The notes under the pieces are model-generated. The model saw only the letters and a list, made by a program, of their open reading frames with translations. It was not told where the DNA came from and made no database searches. Positions 1 through 10,120 of a stretch of 31,546 bases of DNA are shown here, in pieces. Source of the stretch: Entomortierella parvispora (Eukaryota; Mortierellomycota; Mortierellomycetes; Mortierellales; Mortierellaceae); assembly GCA_963573315.1 (NCBI GenBank), contig CAUYJH010000024.1, positions 1-31,546 of the forward strand. The letters are read 5' to 3'. A program made the position numbers and the translations under genes. The first letter of the stretch is position 1, and every line of letters begins with the position of its first letter.

Positions 1-2097
1 AATCGCAAGGTGACATTTTTCTCGAAGGCTCCTACTGTTAAAGCGCGCTTCTCGAATCTCTGATCAAGGTTACGAGATTTTTGGGTCGAAAACGAGGCCT
101 TGACACCGCTTGTACCTTTCGGTTGGGCTTTGACATGATCGCCCTTCCGTCTTGTTTTGCGGTCCCCCTTCTGCTTTTTCTTGCGCTTACTCTTGCGACT
201 ATCCTTGACTGGCTGTATAACTGGATTAGATGGACCTGGAGGTGGTCTTGTCGGGTCGCTTAGTTTGTTGATGTCAACTTTGCAGCCTCCTAAGAAGTTG
301 CTGTCTTTGCCTGTGGTCCGGTAGACGTGACTGAACTGATTGCGATTGCCGTGACGGTGCAGCTCATGAGGCCTGGAAAAGAATGATTCAGTACAAGGTT
401 AGGGCTGATCCATAGTAAATGCCGTTGTGTGTCAAGTCGCTTTCTTACCTTGTTGGACCTTGATCGGGCATTTGCACCTTGAACCTTCTTCTCTCTGCTC
501 TAGCAGCTGAATACCGCTCAAGCTGAAACTGTACCTGGCTCATCAGCTCACTCTCAGACATCTTTGGCTCGGGCAAAGGTGGGAATGACAGTGGTGGTAG
601 GGACGTCGAGGTCTGATCATCCAGATATGGTTTCCAAAGAGGTATATGCTCGGGGTGGGAGCTTGGAGTCTCTCCTGTCTTCAGCTGACTTAGAAATCCA
701 AAAGTGCGAATAGATGATTCGAACAACAAAGGAGACACACTTTTGTGGACAACAGACGACACCCTTTCGCAAAAAAGCTGTAGAAGTTGGCGAAGGTCAG
801 GAATGGCGTCGGATTCGGATACTGAGGCGGTCGAGCTTGGCTTTATACCGGGAGTGTCTCTTTCCTTTAAACCAGCAACCGGTGTTTGTACCCCCTGATC
901 GGGTTTCGAGCGCTTGGACGTGGCTTTGACAGATGGACCTTCATCATTAGAGCTGGAATATGAGTTATCGTTGATTTGATATCCTTTGGCCTTGCGTTTG
1001 CCCAGAGCTGATTTTGGCTTAGAGGTGACAGCAACCGATGCAATTCCCCACGTTGTACTTTTCGAATCATGACCCATGTCGTCACCGCTAGATCCAGCGT
1101 CCGAATCCTCTTCATCCGGTCCCAAATCCTCTTCATCCGGCCCCGACTCCTCCGTGTTGTTTTCATCTGATCCAGCTTCCTCCGCGTTGCTTTCAGCTGA
1201 ACCTGGTTCTTCCGAATCGCCAGAGACCGCGTCATTATCCCCATCATCCCCCATGCTCACATCGTCGTCATCCTCGTCGGCGGGAGGCTTGATAATCTCG
1301 AGACTCCTGATCAGGCCAATAGTAGGCACGTTCAAGTTGTAATCGTTCTTATTGACGCACCCGTAGAGTATCAGCTCTTCGTCATGAATCATACCCAGCG
1401 CTTTCTTGACCTGAGCACGCTCGTAGCACAAAAGTCCGGGACCTTTGGGGTTGGGCCGAAGTAAAATGTTGACACCGGAGTAGAAGATATAATCCGAATC
1501 AATTGAGAGGACGGCAGCTTTTCCGTGTCCCGTGTGATTTGTACAATAGGCTGCGATACAGGGATCTGTTTCAGCTCTGCAGAGGCAAACTCTGTGGTCA
1601 AGATCACGGAGTTTGGCGGCAAGGACCTCTCTACAGTAGGAGTCTAACTGACAAGCATTCCTCAAGTTCTTGTCGATCTTGTCGGTGACTTTTGTTGAAA
1701 CCCAGTGCCCGACTTTGCGCTCCAGTATGCGAAGGTTGGATTCGATGTTGGCTGAAGCTTGTTCACGCTTTATATGTCTTTGCTGATGAGTGCCTCCTTT
1801 CGCGGCACTATCAAATCCGTCGATGTGCAGAGTTATGTTGACCTCTAGCGACATATGTTTGAGCCAGGCTTGGATCTTGTTGCCGATTGATACAGCTACT
1901 ACTGACATAGCCTTGTCGATGTTAAATGAACCATCCTCTTCAACGTTGTCGACACTTGTCAGTTGCATCGTGATATCGCCATAATGTACTGCTTTCACAT
2001 CGTAGTGGATAGCATCAATATTGAGGGTTTGGAGGTCTGGAGGTGTGTCGGATATCCCTTTCTTTCGCAACACGGGAAAGATACCCTGCACTCCCAT
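1..2097 (-). CDS. FEN1/XPG-like PIN-domain nuclease, divergent; 3' end beyond the left edge
   Basis: Two exons are visible: 449..2097 and 1..372. A 76-nt intron (373-448, GTAAG...AG) joins them in frame, and the frame is still open at base 1, so the C-terminus is missing. I chose the start at 2097 because MGVQGIFPVL is the usual XPG-N opening; an in-frame ATG lies 22 codons upstream. The acidic metal-binding positions of the family all seem present: D33, D93 (HIDGFD), E176 and D178 (CRAETDPC), D200 and D202 (SIDSDYIFY), D252 (NKNDYN). The last lies in the helix-turn-helix part that ends near residue 270. Residues about 273-345 are a run of acidic repeats built on EE(S/A)G-type units. The rest is Ser/Lys-rich and the second exon is very basic. 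By family knowledge this is a structure-specific DNA nuclease fold; the actual substrate is unknown. It is much diverged from housekeeping FEN1, EXO1 or XPG, and looks like a lineage-specific paralogue. Confidence 0.72.
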
Positions 2098-2768
2098 TGC
2101 GTAGCACCTACCATAAATAAACTCGTTAGTATAAAGTGTACCCAGACCCGAATGCTCAGTCATATTGATCGTGTCGATCTTTGATCAGATTGCTTACTTT
2201 TCGGGAGAAGGGGGGGGGGAAGGTCTCGGCTTTTAACTGGTAGACTACCTCGAGGCTTTGTAATTAAAAGAAAAAAGGCAGAGTTGGTCAACATTCGAAC
2301 AGGTTCGGATTTTTTTCGTTTTATGCACCTACTATGGATATTGTGCTTTTATTTGTCCACGCACAAGTGTAGCGAAGAGAATAGGAGAAGAAGCAAGCTT
2401 TCATTAGTAAGATAGAGTCAATAAGATTGTTTTCGAAAGGTACCATCATAGATATATACCGAAGTGTCGTAGCTTAGGACAGAGTCAAGAGTTAAGAGTG
2501 GATAACGTAGATAGAGAAAGGGGTTTTGGAGAGGGGGTAGATTCAGTAGTGAAGAACGAGAAAGGCCACTGAAGGTTTGTGGTTTGTGGAGTTTGTGGAT
2601 CGGTGGCAAAGAAAAAGGCGCTGGAGTCGTGTTTGTCGCGAATGCAGGTAAAATAGCATTTACGTAAATATTAATTCTTTCACGTGATGCCGAGAGTCAT
2701 TAAAAATCAGGGGTGGGTCCGCCTTTGCTCTGTTTCTCTAATCCCTTGATCTGATTGACTAAACATTC
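2098..2768. other. Intergenic region between divergent nuclease gene and Crypton remnant
   Basis: No coding region is convincing here. The stretch holds a G-tract near 2208-2219, AT-rich DNA, and one palindromic CACGTG at about 2681-2687. It must contain the promoter of the nuclease gene (minus strand); no clear TATA box is visible. Confidence 0.5.
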
Positions 2769-4323
2769 GTGCCCAGAAAAAGTACCAAGGCTCGAATTAA
2801 GCGACATGAAGTATGCAGGAATCAAGCCGACAGCAAGCCTTGCACTCCCCCCACCGACGCTTCAGAAAGCAAAAGAAGGCCCCAAAGGACTATCGTCGTG
2901 ACCAGGCCTACACCTTCTTTACCTTCCTTTTCCACCTTGTCAGATCATGATCCGATGCACTGACTCCTGAACTGCCAGTGAACCCTATAGCCGACAAGTT
3001 TCTGCAGCAGTCTGGAGGTAATCACTGTGATACAATCGAAATGAAACCAACGGTGCATTCGCGATAGCCCATTTCAAAAACGAACCGTATTTTATTGAAC
3101 GCGACCTGATCACCCCACCTCTCGAACTTCAACGGAAGATTTTCAGCTGGATCGAAGAGACTTTTGATGCCAATCACCCTGAGCTGCGGGATAGCTGGAT
3201 GAAGGACTGCAAGAACCAGATGATGGCCATCGATCCAAGCGTGCCGACTGAAGATGACTTACATTATGTCCCACCTGACTCTGACTCAAACGAGAAGACA
3301 GCCAAGGATTTAGTCCAGAGTGCAATTGTTGACAGAAAGGCCTTTCTTCAACTCCTTGTTCGGCTCCGTCGAGTTATCCTTCAGGATGCAGTCATCTTCC
3401 GCAAGAAAGATAGTCAGGGACGAACTCTGACCAATTCTTTGATTACCTCAAGACCTGACATCTTCGAGAGCCCTCTCTTTCTCCAGTTCGAGACAGATCT
3501 TTTGGCTGCAATTGAGAGGCATCGTCAGCAGGCCAATCTTTTCCCCAGAGATATTGCAATTGATGGCAACGCCGTCGTCGGGGCCGTCAATGGGCTCGCC
3601 AACAAGGTCCAACAGCTAACTGCAACAACCTCTGCCTTGCAGGCCACTCTCAGCCATGATCAGAGCCAAGATCTAATGCTACAGCAACTACACCACCTGA
3701 AAGAGTTGATGCGAACTAGTTTGGATTTTCACCATCGAACAGGGCTGGTCTTACGGGTCATGTCGACTACAATGCCCCTACCACCACAGCATCAGCAAGG
3801 AGAGCATCTACCCTCAGGGCCACCACAGCAGCAACAAGGAGCGCCTCTCTTTTCCGGGCCAGAGCAGCAAGAGGACCAAGCGTCAGGGCTTTTGTATTTT
3901 CAGCCGCCTTTGCTGCAGCAGCCTTACCAACAACAGATGCTCCCACTGCATCATCCACAGCAGCAACCTTCGCAGTGGTGCCAGGCCTCTGTACGGCCCC
4001 CCGGCGATTCATGGTGGCCCCAGCCGCCAGCCCATCCTTGTAGCGTTCAGCCGCTGGCCCGGCCACGACCTTCCTTGAAGTGCAAATCAAAACGATCCCT
4101 CAAAGATGTTTACCATGACTATCTGATTGTTGACAACGGAGTACTTGGGGACAATCGTACCCACAGGCGTCGAAGAGCGCTTTTCAGGGACATTGAGAAA
4201 CTGCAGAAAAAGAGCGGTAAAGATATAGACGCCTTCCTAGATGAACTTGACCAAGAGCTGAAGACTGCAGCTTCGGTGGAGGCATTCACTAACACCATTC
4301 GTGAACGGACCGCAAAAATATGA
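2769..4323 (+). pseudogene. Crypton-type tyrosine recombinase remnant (Ndc10/GCR1-like C-terminal half)
   Basis: A continuous frame from about 3033 to the stop at 4323 encodes the typical C-terminal part of fungal Crypton recombinases. It has a segment around FKNEPYFIERDLITPP and ELQRKIFSWIE, then a helical block with LRRVILQDAV, and a DIFESPLFLQFETDLLAAIE segment. A Gln/Pro-rich linker follows, about 3770-4070. The basic GCR1-C-like end runs from about 4081 (SLKDVYHDYL to RRRRALFRDIEKLQ). The frame is closed upstream by TGA at about 3030. A neighbouring frame carries LPVNPIADKFLQQSGG and would join after a small shift near 3045-3055. A further short frame from 2769 is basic and could be the N-terminus. 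The Arg/His/Tyr catalytic domain, several hundred residues in intact elements, is absent. I infer a decayed element rather than an active recombinase. The alternative is a domesticated short protein starting at the ATG at 3199, which would have 374 residues. Confidence 0.55.
3770..4070 (+). repeat. Gln/Pro-rich low-complexity coding repeat
   Basis: Inside the Crypton remnant the DNA repeats CAGCAG/CAACAA-rich units. These encode two similar blocks (GEHLPSGPPQQQQ and GAPLFSGPEQQ) followed by QQPYQQQ-type runs. This is a linker between the recombinase-derived core and the basic tail. Confidence 0.6.
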
Positions 4324-5020
4324 TTGACACGGTTGAATAAAGAGTTTTATCCTACAAATCCCACCATTCTTGTCCTCTACATTCTGCTCCGCACGCCCAT
4401 CGAATTCTTATCCTCCACATTCTGCTCCGCATGCCTATCTAACACAGAAGACAGAGCGAGTACAACGTGCGAGCGTGCAAGGGCAACGTTCAACAGTCAA
4501 AGAATGTTTCTATGACAGGACAAAGAGAACGCTTCTTTTTTCATCCAGCTATCCTTCTAATTCTCATCTTCATCTTGTCCGCCTGTCGGATACATGGAGA
4601 TGGAAGTGAGAAAGAGAAAGAGAATGAAGAATGCAATTGTGCGAAAAAACAGGAGGAACAGAGAAATGGAATAAAATTAAAAGAATCCTGTCTTCCTGTG
4701 TAACTGATTTCACTCCGTTCTCCAAAAGTAAAAAGGTGTAAAAGGGCTCATTCACATACGATTTTCTGAAACTTTATTTTGGCCACCGCCAGTTGGCCGG
4801 CTTTTGTGTCTAATTTAATCAAGATACTGGCCCAATTCAATTGTCCCCTGATAAAAAAAATCACCATATGTTTTTGGTGTTGCAATTGTGGAGGTTGGCA
4901 CAAAGCGCATTCGACATAAAATTTATAATTTTACGTCTGAGAGAATTGAGTGGGGCCACTGTACCTCGACGCCCCAATAGACCTCGATTAGATACAGGCG
5001 AAAATTTGCACAGAAGGAAT
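4324..5020. other. Gene-free stretch between the Crypton remnant and the eight-exon gene
   Basis: An AATAAA-like sequence lies just after the remnant's stop, about 4334-4340, and could be its polyadenylation signal. Then comes a 38-bp tandem duplication, followed by A-rich and mixed sequence. No gene is convincing here. Confidence 0.45.
4366..4441. repeat. Two-copy 38-bp tandem repeat
   Basis: Copies begin at 4366 and 4404. Both share the core CATTCTGCTCCGCA followed by GCC(C/T)AT. They differ at a few bases, so the duplication is not brand new. Confidence 0.7.
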
Positions 5021-7385
5021 CTAGTCTCTATCGTTGCAAAAGCCTTCAGAGTAGTCGCACTCACCCTCTTGCGTTATACCTTCCCCCACTCCGTAATCCT
5101 GTGTTTCATCCCTCGTAGCGCGTTGTGAGTTAGCATTGCATCTTCTCTTGCTGGGACTCAAAAAAGTGAAGCCGCCCAGAGGCCGCGGCTCCCGCTCTGG
5201 TGTGCGTCGATCAGCCGTTCTTGATTCCTCTTCACGTATCAATTCCTGCTCCTCTATTCGCTCTGTCAGGTCAAATAGGTGTCTCTATATCACTCTGATT
5301 ATTAGCTTTCCGCTCAGCGTAAGAGTCGACCATGGATTGTGAACAATCAGACAAGCATACCACGTAAGCCAACAAAACGCCCAAAGTGTTTCCACGGAGG
5401 AAGAGTTTCCAAGAAGCAGACGAGTCTGGAAGACGCAGCATGTGCTTAGTGGCAAGATCTGAAATGAACACATCTCCATTGTACTTCAGCGCAAATAAGA
5501 CCGCCGACAGACCTATTTGAGCAACCCATTGGTTAGAATTCAAGTAGTCAGAACAAACTTGAAAAAAAAACAGCGAGCCTTCTTAGTTCATCAAGTCGTC
5601 TACCGTGGACATCGAGAGCGAGAACATCCAAGTCCTCCAGGGGCATTCCGAGCTGCTCCTTTAAGTACAGCATCATGGCTTGGTTGACGCGTAGATTCTT
5701 TCGATACTGCACCTCAACCTGCTGTTCTGATGCGCTCTCCACTTTAAATTCTGAATTATTGAGCTCACGCTCCTCCATCCTACACTGCAGGTCCAATTTC
5801 CTTCCATATGTCGCTGAACTTGCGTCTGCATCGTATTCCTGCTGCATCAGCAATCGCTGCCACCGCGTAGCCTTAGATGTCAGCTCTCCCCTGCAAAAAT
5901 GAGTGTTGTAAGTCATACAAGTAGAAATTGGAGACTTGCGTCAACTGGCTCCAGAAATATGAGAACTTACGAGCGAAGAGATAGCTTGTAGCCTGCGAGT
6001 GCATTCAGGACATACGACCACACCTCGACCAGCTCGCACTCACTCATCGCTTTGGAAGGCTTTTTGAGGCAACTAGAGAATGATATGAGTATCAGTAATA
6101 TGGCAAGTTGGCAATCAGAAGTCCAAATGAAGTACTAACATGTGGCGCACTGCGTCAAGAATCCTCCGCTTCAAAGGGTTAGTGGTCACTCCTTTCATGC
6201 GAGCTGAAGCCTCGACCCCCAGTGCTGCCTCCACCACATCCGTTAGTTTTTCCGTTCCGCCTGCTTCGAATGCCTCTTGAAGCGGGATCAATATCTCCTT
6301 TAATTGCTCACTTGGATTACTGATGTGAGGTAGCAAGCACTGAGTCTTGATCAGGTCCACTGTCTCTTCACCGAACACGTCTCGGGCACCGCTCATCCTT
6401 CCATTAACGATACCAGACATCGCAACACTATCATGGAGGAAGAGCTTTGTTAAGAACGCCTCTAGGAAGCAATAACAAAAATATTTTAGAATAGGACTGG
6501 CATCATAAACTTACAACACGTCCTTCTCAACTAGCTTTGTCATGGTCGCACTACTCTGGACTTGTGTTTCAATATACTTGTACAGCACTTTGTGAAGACC
6601 GGTCAACTCATTTGGCCACTCCTCAGGCAAGGCCACGTCTCCACCTTTTATCTAAACAGGAAAGAAAAGTATAAAGGTATGTTTAAGTAACAGTGCATCG
6701 CATTGGCTCAGTGCTCTTGACATGTAGTATATGCTCCTAGCGATATACTGTACCTTCTCCAAGAGCTTTTGTACAACTGATCGCCATGGCTCCGCGATAG
6801 CAGAATTTTTACGCTTCGCAGCCGTTTTGGTAGTCGCCAGAGATGCAACAGGTATTTTGCTTTTGGTTGACGGCTGAGAAGCTGAACTCGAATCGCTGAC
6901 TATAGTCGCTGCAGCATCTGCGAAAGTGTGAATTGCACCATCACCAAGGAGATTTATCCCACTGACCATGACTTGCTGGCTCTTCGTGATTCCTGCAACT
7001 TCTACTCGACGTCGCTGTCTAGCAATCACCGCCCCCATCGATATCTTTTCGTCCTCTTTCTGTTTTCGAAACCAATCCGACTCCCATTTGAGAAACTCGT
7101 TTGTCTATTCGAGGAGATAGTAGTTTGTTTGTTAATCAACTGACTAGTCAGATCAGTACCAGAAAACACAATGAGGTGACGAACTTGGAGGGCAGCTGAG
7201 TATCCTTGATACTTTGCCACTGTTTGTACTCCTTGTATGGATTTTAACAGCGCGTCGTGCCCAGCATTCTTGCCAAGGAATTTGAATTCATTGTAGAAGG
7301 CGTTGGCGCATTCGTAAACGCTCTTGTAGGGGCCGGTTTCGATTAAAAAATCTCGTCTCTCTTGATGGGCCTTAGAAGTGGACAT
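5021..7385 (-). CDS. Eight-exon gene of unknown function, probably frameshifted
   Basis: Exons read on the minus strand are 7385..7185, 7104..6754, 6651..6515, 6461..6140, 6072..5971, 5890..5559, 5512..5361 and 5284..5021. Introns are 46-118 nt with GT-AG ends. All junctions keep frame except exon 3 to exon 4. There the best donor (GTAAGT at 6514) leaves exon 3 two bases short, so splicing to the only good acceptor at 6461 gives an early stop. Reading straight on in the expected frame gives a natural protein (KLVEKDVL then EAFLTKLFLHDS), total about 620 residues. Visible parts: N-terminus MSTSKAHQERRDF; NEFLKWESDWF; Lys/Ser-rich patch near the end of exon 2; helical segments with MSECELVEVWSYVLNALAG; QYRKNLRVNQAMMLYLKEQL; a hydrophobic LSAVLFALKYNGDVFISDL segment; a charged coiled-coil-like end (LTERIEEQELIREEESR). 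I recognise no catalytic motif. I believe it belongs to a large uncharacterised family in Mortierella-type fungi, from memory only. Confidence 0.6.
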
Positions 7386-9530
7386 GGTGGAGGGTGAATG
7401 TTTTAATGGAAGTGAAATGGAGCGGTGGCAAGCATGTAAAAGAATGCCCCCCCGATTCATGACGTAACGGTGGCCCGTGCGTCAGCCGGTTGCATTTGCT
7501 CATCCAATCCTCTTACACCTCATCCTTCTCCCACTGTGCGCCCCTTATCCCCTACACTAGGGCGAGAGATAGTCCAACGAAACTGTTCCTTTCTTTAATA
7601 TTTGACTGAAAGTAAGTGGTGAATCCGCATACAGTAACCGTATATATTTGATATGGGCCCATTTGATATGTGGGGAGGATCACATCTAATTCGACTCCAC
7701 AACGCGTTGGCTACGCGTTTGTTCATTCGCAGACAATGATCGATGCCGGTAGATTCAGCCCAACGACCGCGCTCCAAGAGCAACACGGACTGTAATATCA
7801 CAATTGAGGACAAGGTCGATAGCTCCCTGCATAGTTTTAATATTAGGAGACGGATGAATCGTACACGATGCGAGTGACAGGTCACGGCGATTCAAACTAG
7901 GCTCCAGGAGCGCCACCCAAGGTAGCGCGCAGACTGGCGTTTTCATCCTACAAGCTCTCGGCGGTAATGGCCGCTCAGAGCCTGTTGAAGGGACAAATGT
8001 ACAAAGCTCTACAGACGCACACCGATCTCATAGATGCAAGAAACGAAGGCTCCACTGCCAAATATTCCTATGCTTCATACCGTCTTCATACCTGCAACTT
8101 CATATCGATTGTCCTCAGTTGTACTAACGACGGACGGGAGCCAGGATCGACAGCACCGCTATCAGAACAAGAGGAACATGTAGATAAACAGCGGCGTCTG
8201 AAAAAGACCGGGGACTGGCGCCCACGCGCAAGGGATCAAGGGAGCCAAACAAGGGAAACGAACAGTGGAAACATTTACTTACTCCAAGCATTCCTCTGTG
8301 GTTACACAGCTGAGATGGCGCTCATTGCCGAAGATGTACTCGACTGCTTTCCTTCATTTTGCATGGATCCGGCAACATGGCAGCGTCCTTTTTGACTGAA
8401 AGGGCTGCAGGACAACTCCGAACTATTGTCCCACAAGGTCATTCTCAGCAGTTACCTATTGTATAACTCAAACGACATTTGTAACCATTCGACTGTACCA
8501 GATGGATATGTAGATGCTCTCAACCGGGATCACCCTGAGGTGCTGACTCAAGGCGGGAGAGCCGGGATGGAGCGATCTACAGGTATCATTGTCATCATAT
8601 GAGACAAGCAAACAAAAGTAAGTCCGGATAGCCTTCGGACTTCCCGCCACCTATACAACCAGACAGGCAATTGCAGATGCGCTCAAGGGCGTGAGGACGA
8701 TGCCAGTGGCGGTTTTCACCATGTATCGGTGGGCCACGAATCGTCCTCAAGTTCCTTGCAATTGTGCATCAAGCACCTAGGTGGGAGCCATGGTAGGCTT
8801 TCTTCCAATTGTAACTTGTATTAGATCTCTAGAAAGGTGTCTTAGTGGAATCGCTTCAAAGAGATCAGATGTCGATGATTCCCCACCGAAGGGAATGTCG
8901 CGATACAGCCTCTGAAGCTATTGGAACTTTTTCACGGACAACAAGCTGAATGTCATGCGAAATCCAAAGTCGGAGATGTTTTGCAAGCTCCGGCAACCCT
9001 TTTCTCATGGACCATCTCCAACAGGAACACAATTGTTACAAACAATGTAACGCCAGCTTGTTCATCTGTGAATAAAGAGGAGTCTTTTGATAATTCGCCA
9101 CTTGGAGGATAGCCGCATCCGATCTTTGCGTCCTGTAAACCAGACGAAATGAATGATCGCGTAGGCGGATGAACGGCTGTATGGGTGAATGAGATAAATT
9201 GGTGGCGCAAGAGGGCTTGAAGGTCCATTGACACCACCACACCACCACACCACCATCTTTTCGCCCAAGGGGAGCAGCACGAATACGGTATTCCTTCATC
9301 CATCCTTCTGTTCTGGGAGCAATCGTTCTCCCACTCTCTTCTTGGATTATTTATTATTGTTCCTCGTCGAATTGTGCAAGGTGAAAGATAATCCTCACAA
9401 AATTGTTTGTAATGATCCCCCCTCACCTCAGGTTCCACGTCGGAATCAGGAGGACTCGAGAACAAAAAAAGTCCATCTTAACGTGCTAGATCGCAATGAA
9501 CTCGATGCGATACTGCTCGGTGGTTAGTTT
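7386..9530. other. 2.1 kb stretch with no convincing gene
   Basis: The first 100 bases must hold the eight-exon gene's promoter. The remainder has only short open frames with mixed composition: the longest are 142 codons at 7967-8395 (plus) and 170 codons at 8953-9465 (minus). Neither shows a recognisable domain or supporting splice sites. A small ACACCACC repeat sits at about 9232-9256. A decayed coding relic around 8280-8620 is possible but cannot be named. Confidence 0.4.
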
Positions 9531-9540
9531 TCTGCCGACC

Positions 9541-9668
9541 ACGGGGGACTTTCCTTTTTGGATCGCTTATCTGTCGACCCTGCCATTCTTTAACCATCGA
9601 CCCTCTCTAAACTGCCGACCCTCTTTAAACCGCCGACTTCTCTTTTTCTTATTTACCGACCAGTCTTC
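9541..9668. repeat. Left arm of the inverted repeat
   Basis: This arm contains the CGACCCTCT(C/T)TAAA unit twice in tandem with an 18-bp period. A third degenerate start (CGACTTCTC) follows. Confidence 0.75.
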
Positions 9669-9763
9669 ACAATCATACCCACCGACTGTCTTCAAGAATC
9701 ACGATTAAGCAAGACAAAGGGGAATGACATTTCTAAACGAGAACGCGACAACGCCACAGTATC

Positions 9764-9893
9764 AAAAGACTGGTCGGTGGTTTGTTGGTCAATAAGAAAA
9801 AGAGAAGTCGGCGGTTTAGAGAGGGTCGATGGTTAAAGAATGGCAAGCTCGACAGATAAGCGACCCAAAAAGGAAAGTTCCCCCATGCTCGGC
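9764..9893. repeat. Right arm of the inverted repeat
   Basis: This is the reverse complement of the left arm, with a single copy of the 18-bp internal unit. It includes AGAGAAGTCGGCGGTTTAGA and AAAGGAAAGTTCCCCCATG. Confidence 0.75.
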
Positions 9894-10049
9894 GGATAGA
9901 TCTCTCGCTCATGTCAACCTAGGGGTTGAAAAAGCAAAAAAAGAGAACTCAGATCCCCGTTTTTCAGGTCCGAAGACCTGCTATCGCACCGTACAGGATG
10001 GTGCTCAAAGTAGAAACGATGGTCTTTTCAATCATTGTTCGCACAGCTA

Positions 10050-10120
10050 TGCGTGGTCCGGGAATCGAACCCGGGTCTACCGCGTGGCAGGCGGTAATTA
10101 TACCACTAAACCAACCACGC
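10050..10120 (-). tRNA. tRNA-Gly (anticodon GCC)
   Basis: A complete 71-nt cloverleaf reads on the minus strand. The acceptor stem GCGTGGT pairs with ACCACGC over 7 bp, with discriminator A at 10050. The D-arm/A-box is TGGTTTAGTGG. The anticodon arm is CCGCCTGCCACGCGG with GCC centred. The T-arm/B-box GGTTCGATTCC sits in a perfect CCGGG/CCCGG stem. There is no intron and no encoded CCA, as expected for a eukaryotic nuclear gene transcribed by RNA polymerase III. A clear T-run terminator within about 20 bases downstream is not obvious. Confidence 0.97.

Larger units (their letters stand above)
9531..9893. mobile_element. Foldback / long-TIR MITE-like element
   Basis: The left arm (about 9531-9668) and the right arm (about 9764-9893) are imperfect reverse complements over about 130 bases, with about 95 bases between them. 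Shared blocks include GGATCGCTTATCTGTCGA-like, CATTCTTTAACCATCGACCC and CCGCCGACTTCTCTTTTTCT. The left arm carries one additional 18-bp unit (CTGCCGACCCTCTTTAAA) relative to the right arm. The right arm has about 11 extra bases before the CCGACCAG block. The element has no coding capacity. The structure fits a non-autonomous DNA element or a snap-back repeat. Target-site duplications could not be fixed with confidence. It ends about 155 bp from the tRNA-Gly gene, on the side of the tRNA's 3' end. Confidence 0.75.

Noticed and set aside
6497-6514. An 18-nt intron (GTAAGT to CCAG) that would restore the frame between exons 3 and 4
   Set aside because: It keeps the frame, but 18 nt is too short for a spliceosomal intron. 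The added residues would also look unlike the rest of the protein.
7967-8395. 142-codon open frame on the plus strand
   Set aside because: Mixed composition, no recognisable domain and no supporting signals; only mentioned as a possible relic.
8953-9465. 170-codon open frame on the minus strand
   Set aside because: The start looks plausible, but there is no domain, no splice support and a biased Trp/Val run from the ACACCACC repeat. Left uncalled.
9541-9893. CRISPR-like or terminator interpretation of the repeats
   Set aside because: The repeats are one pair of inverted arms with an internal 18-bp unit in a eukaryotic genome; there are no regular spacers.
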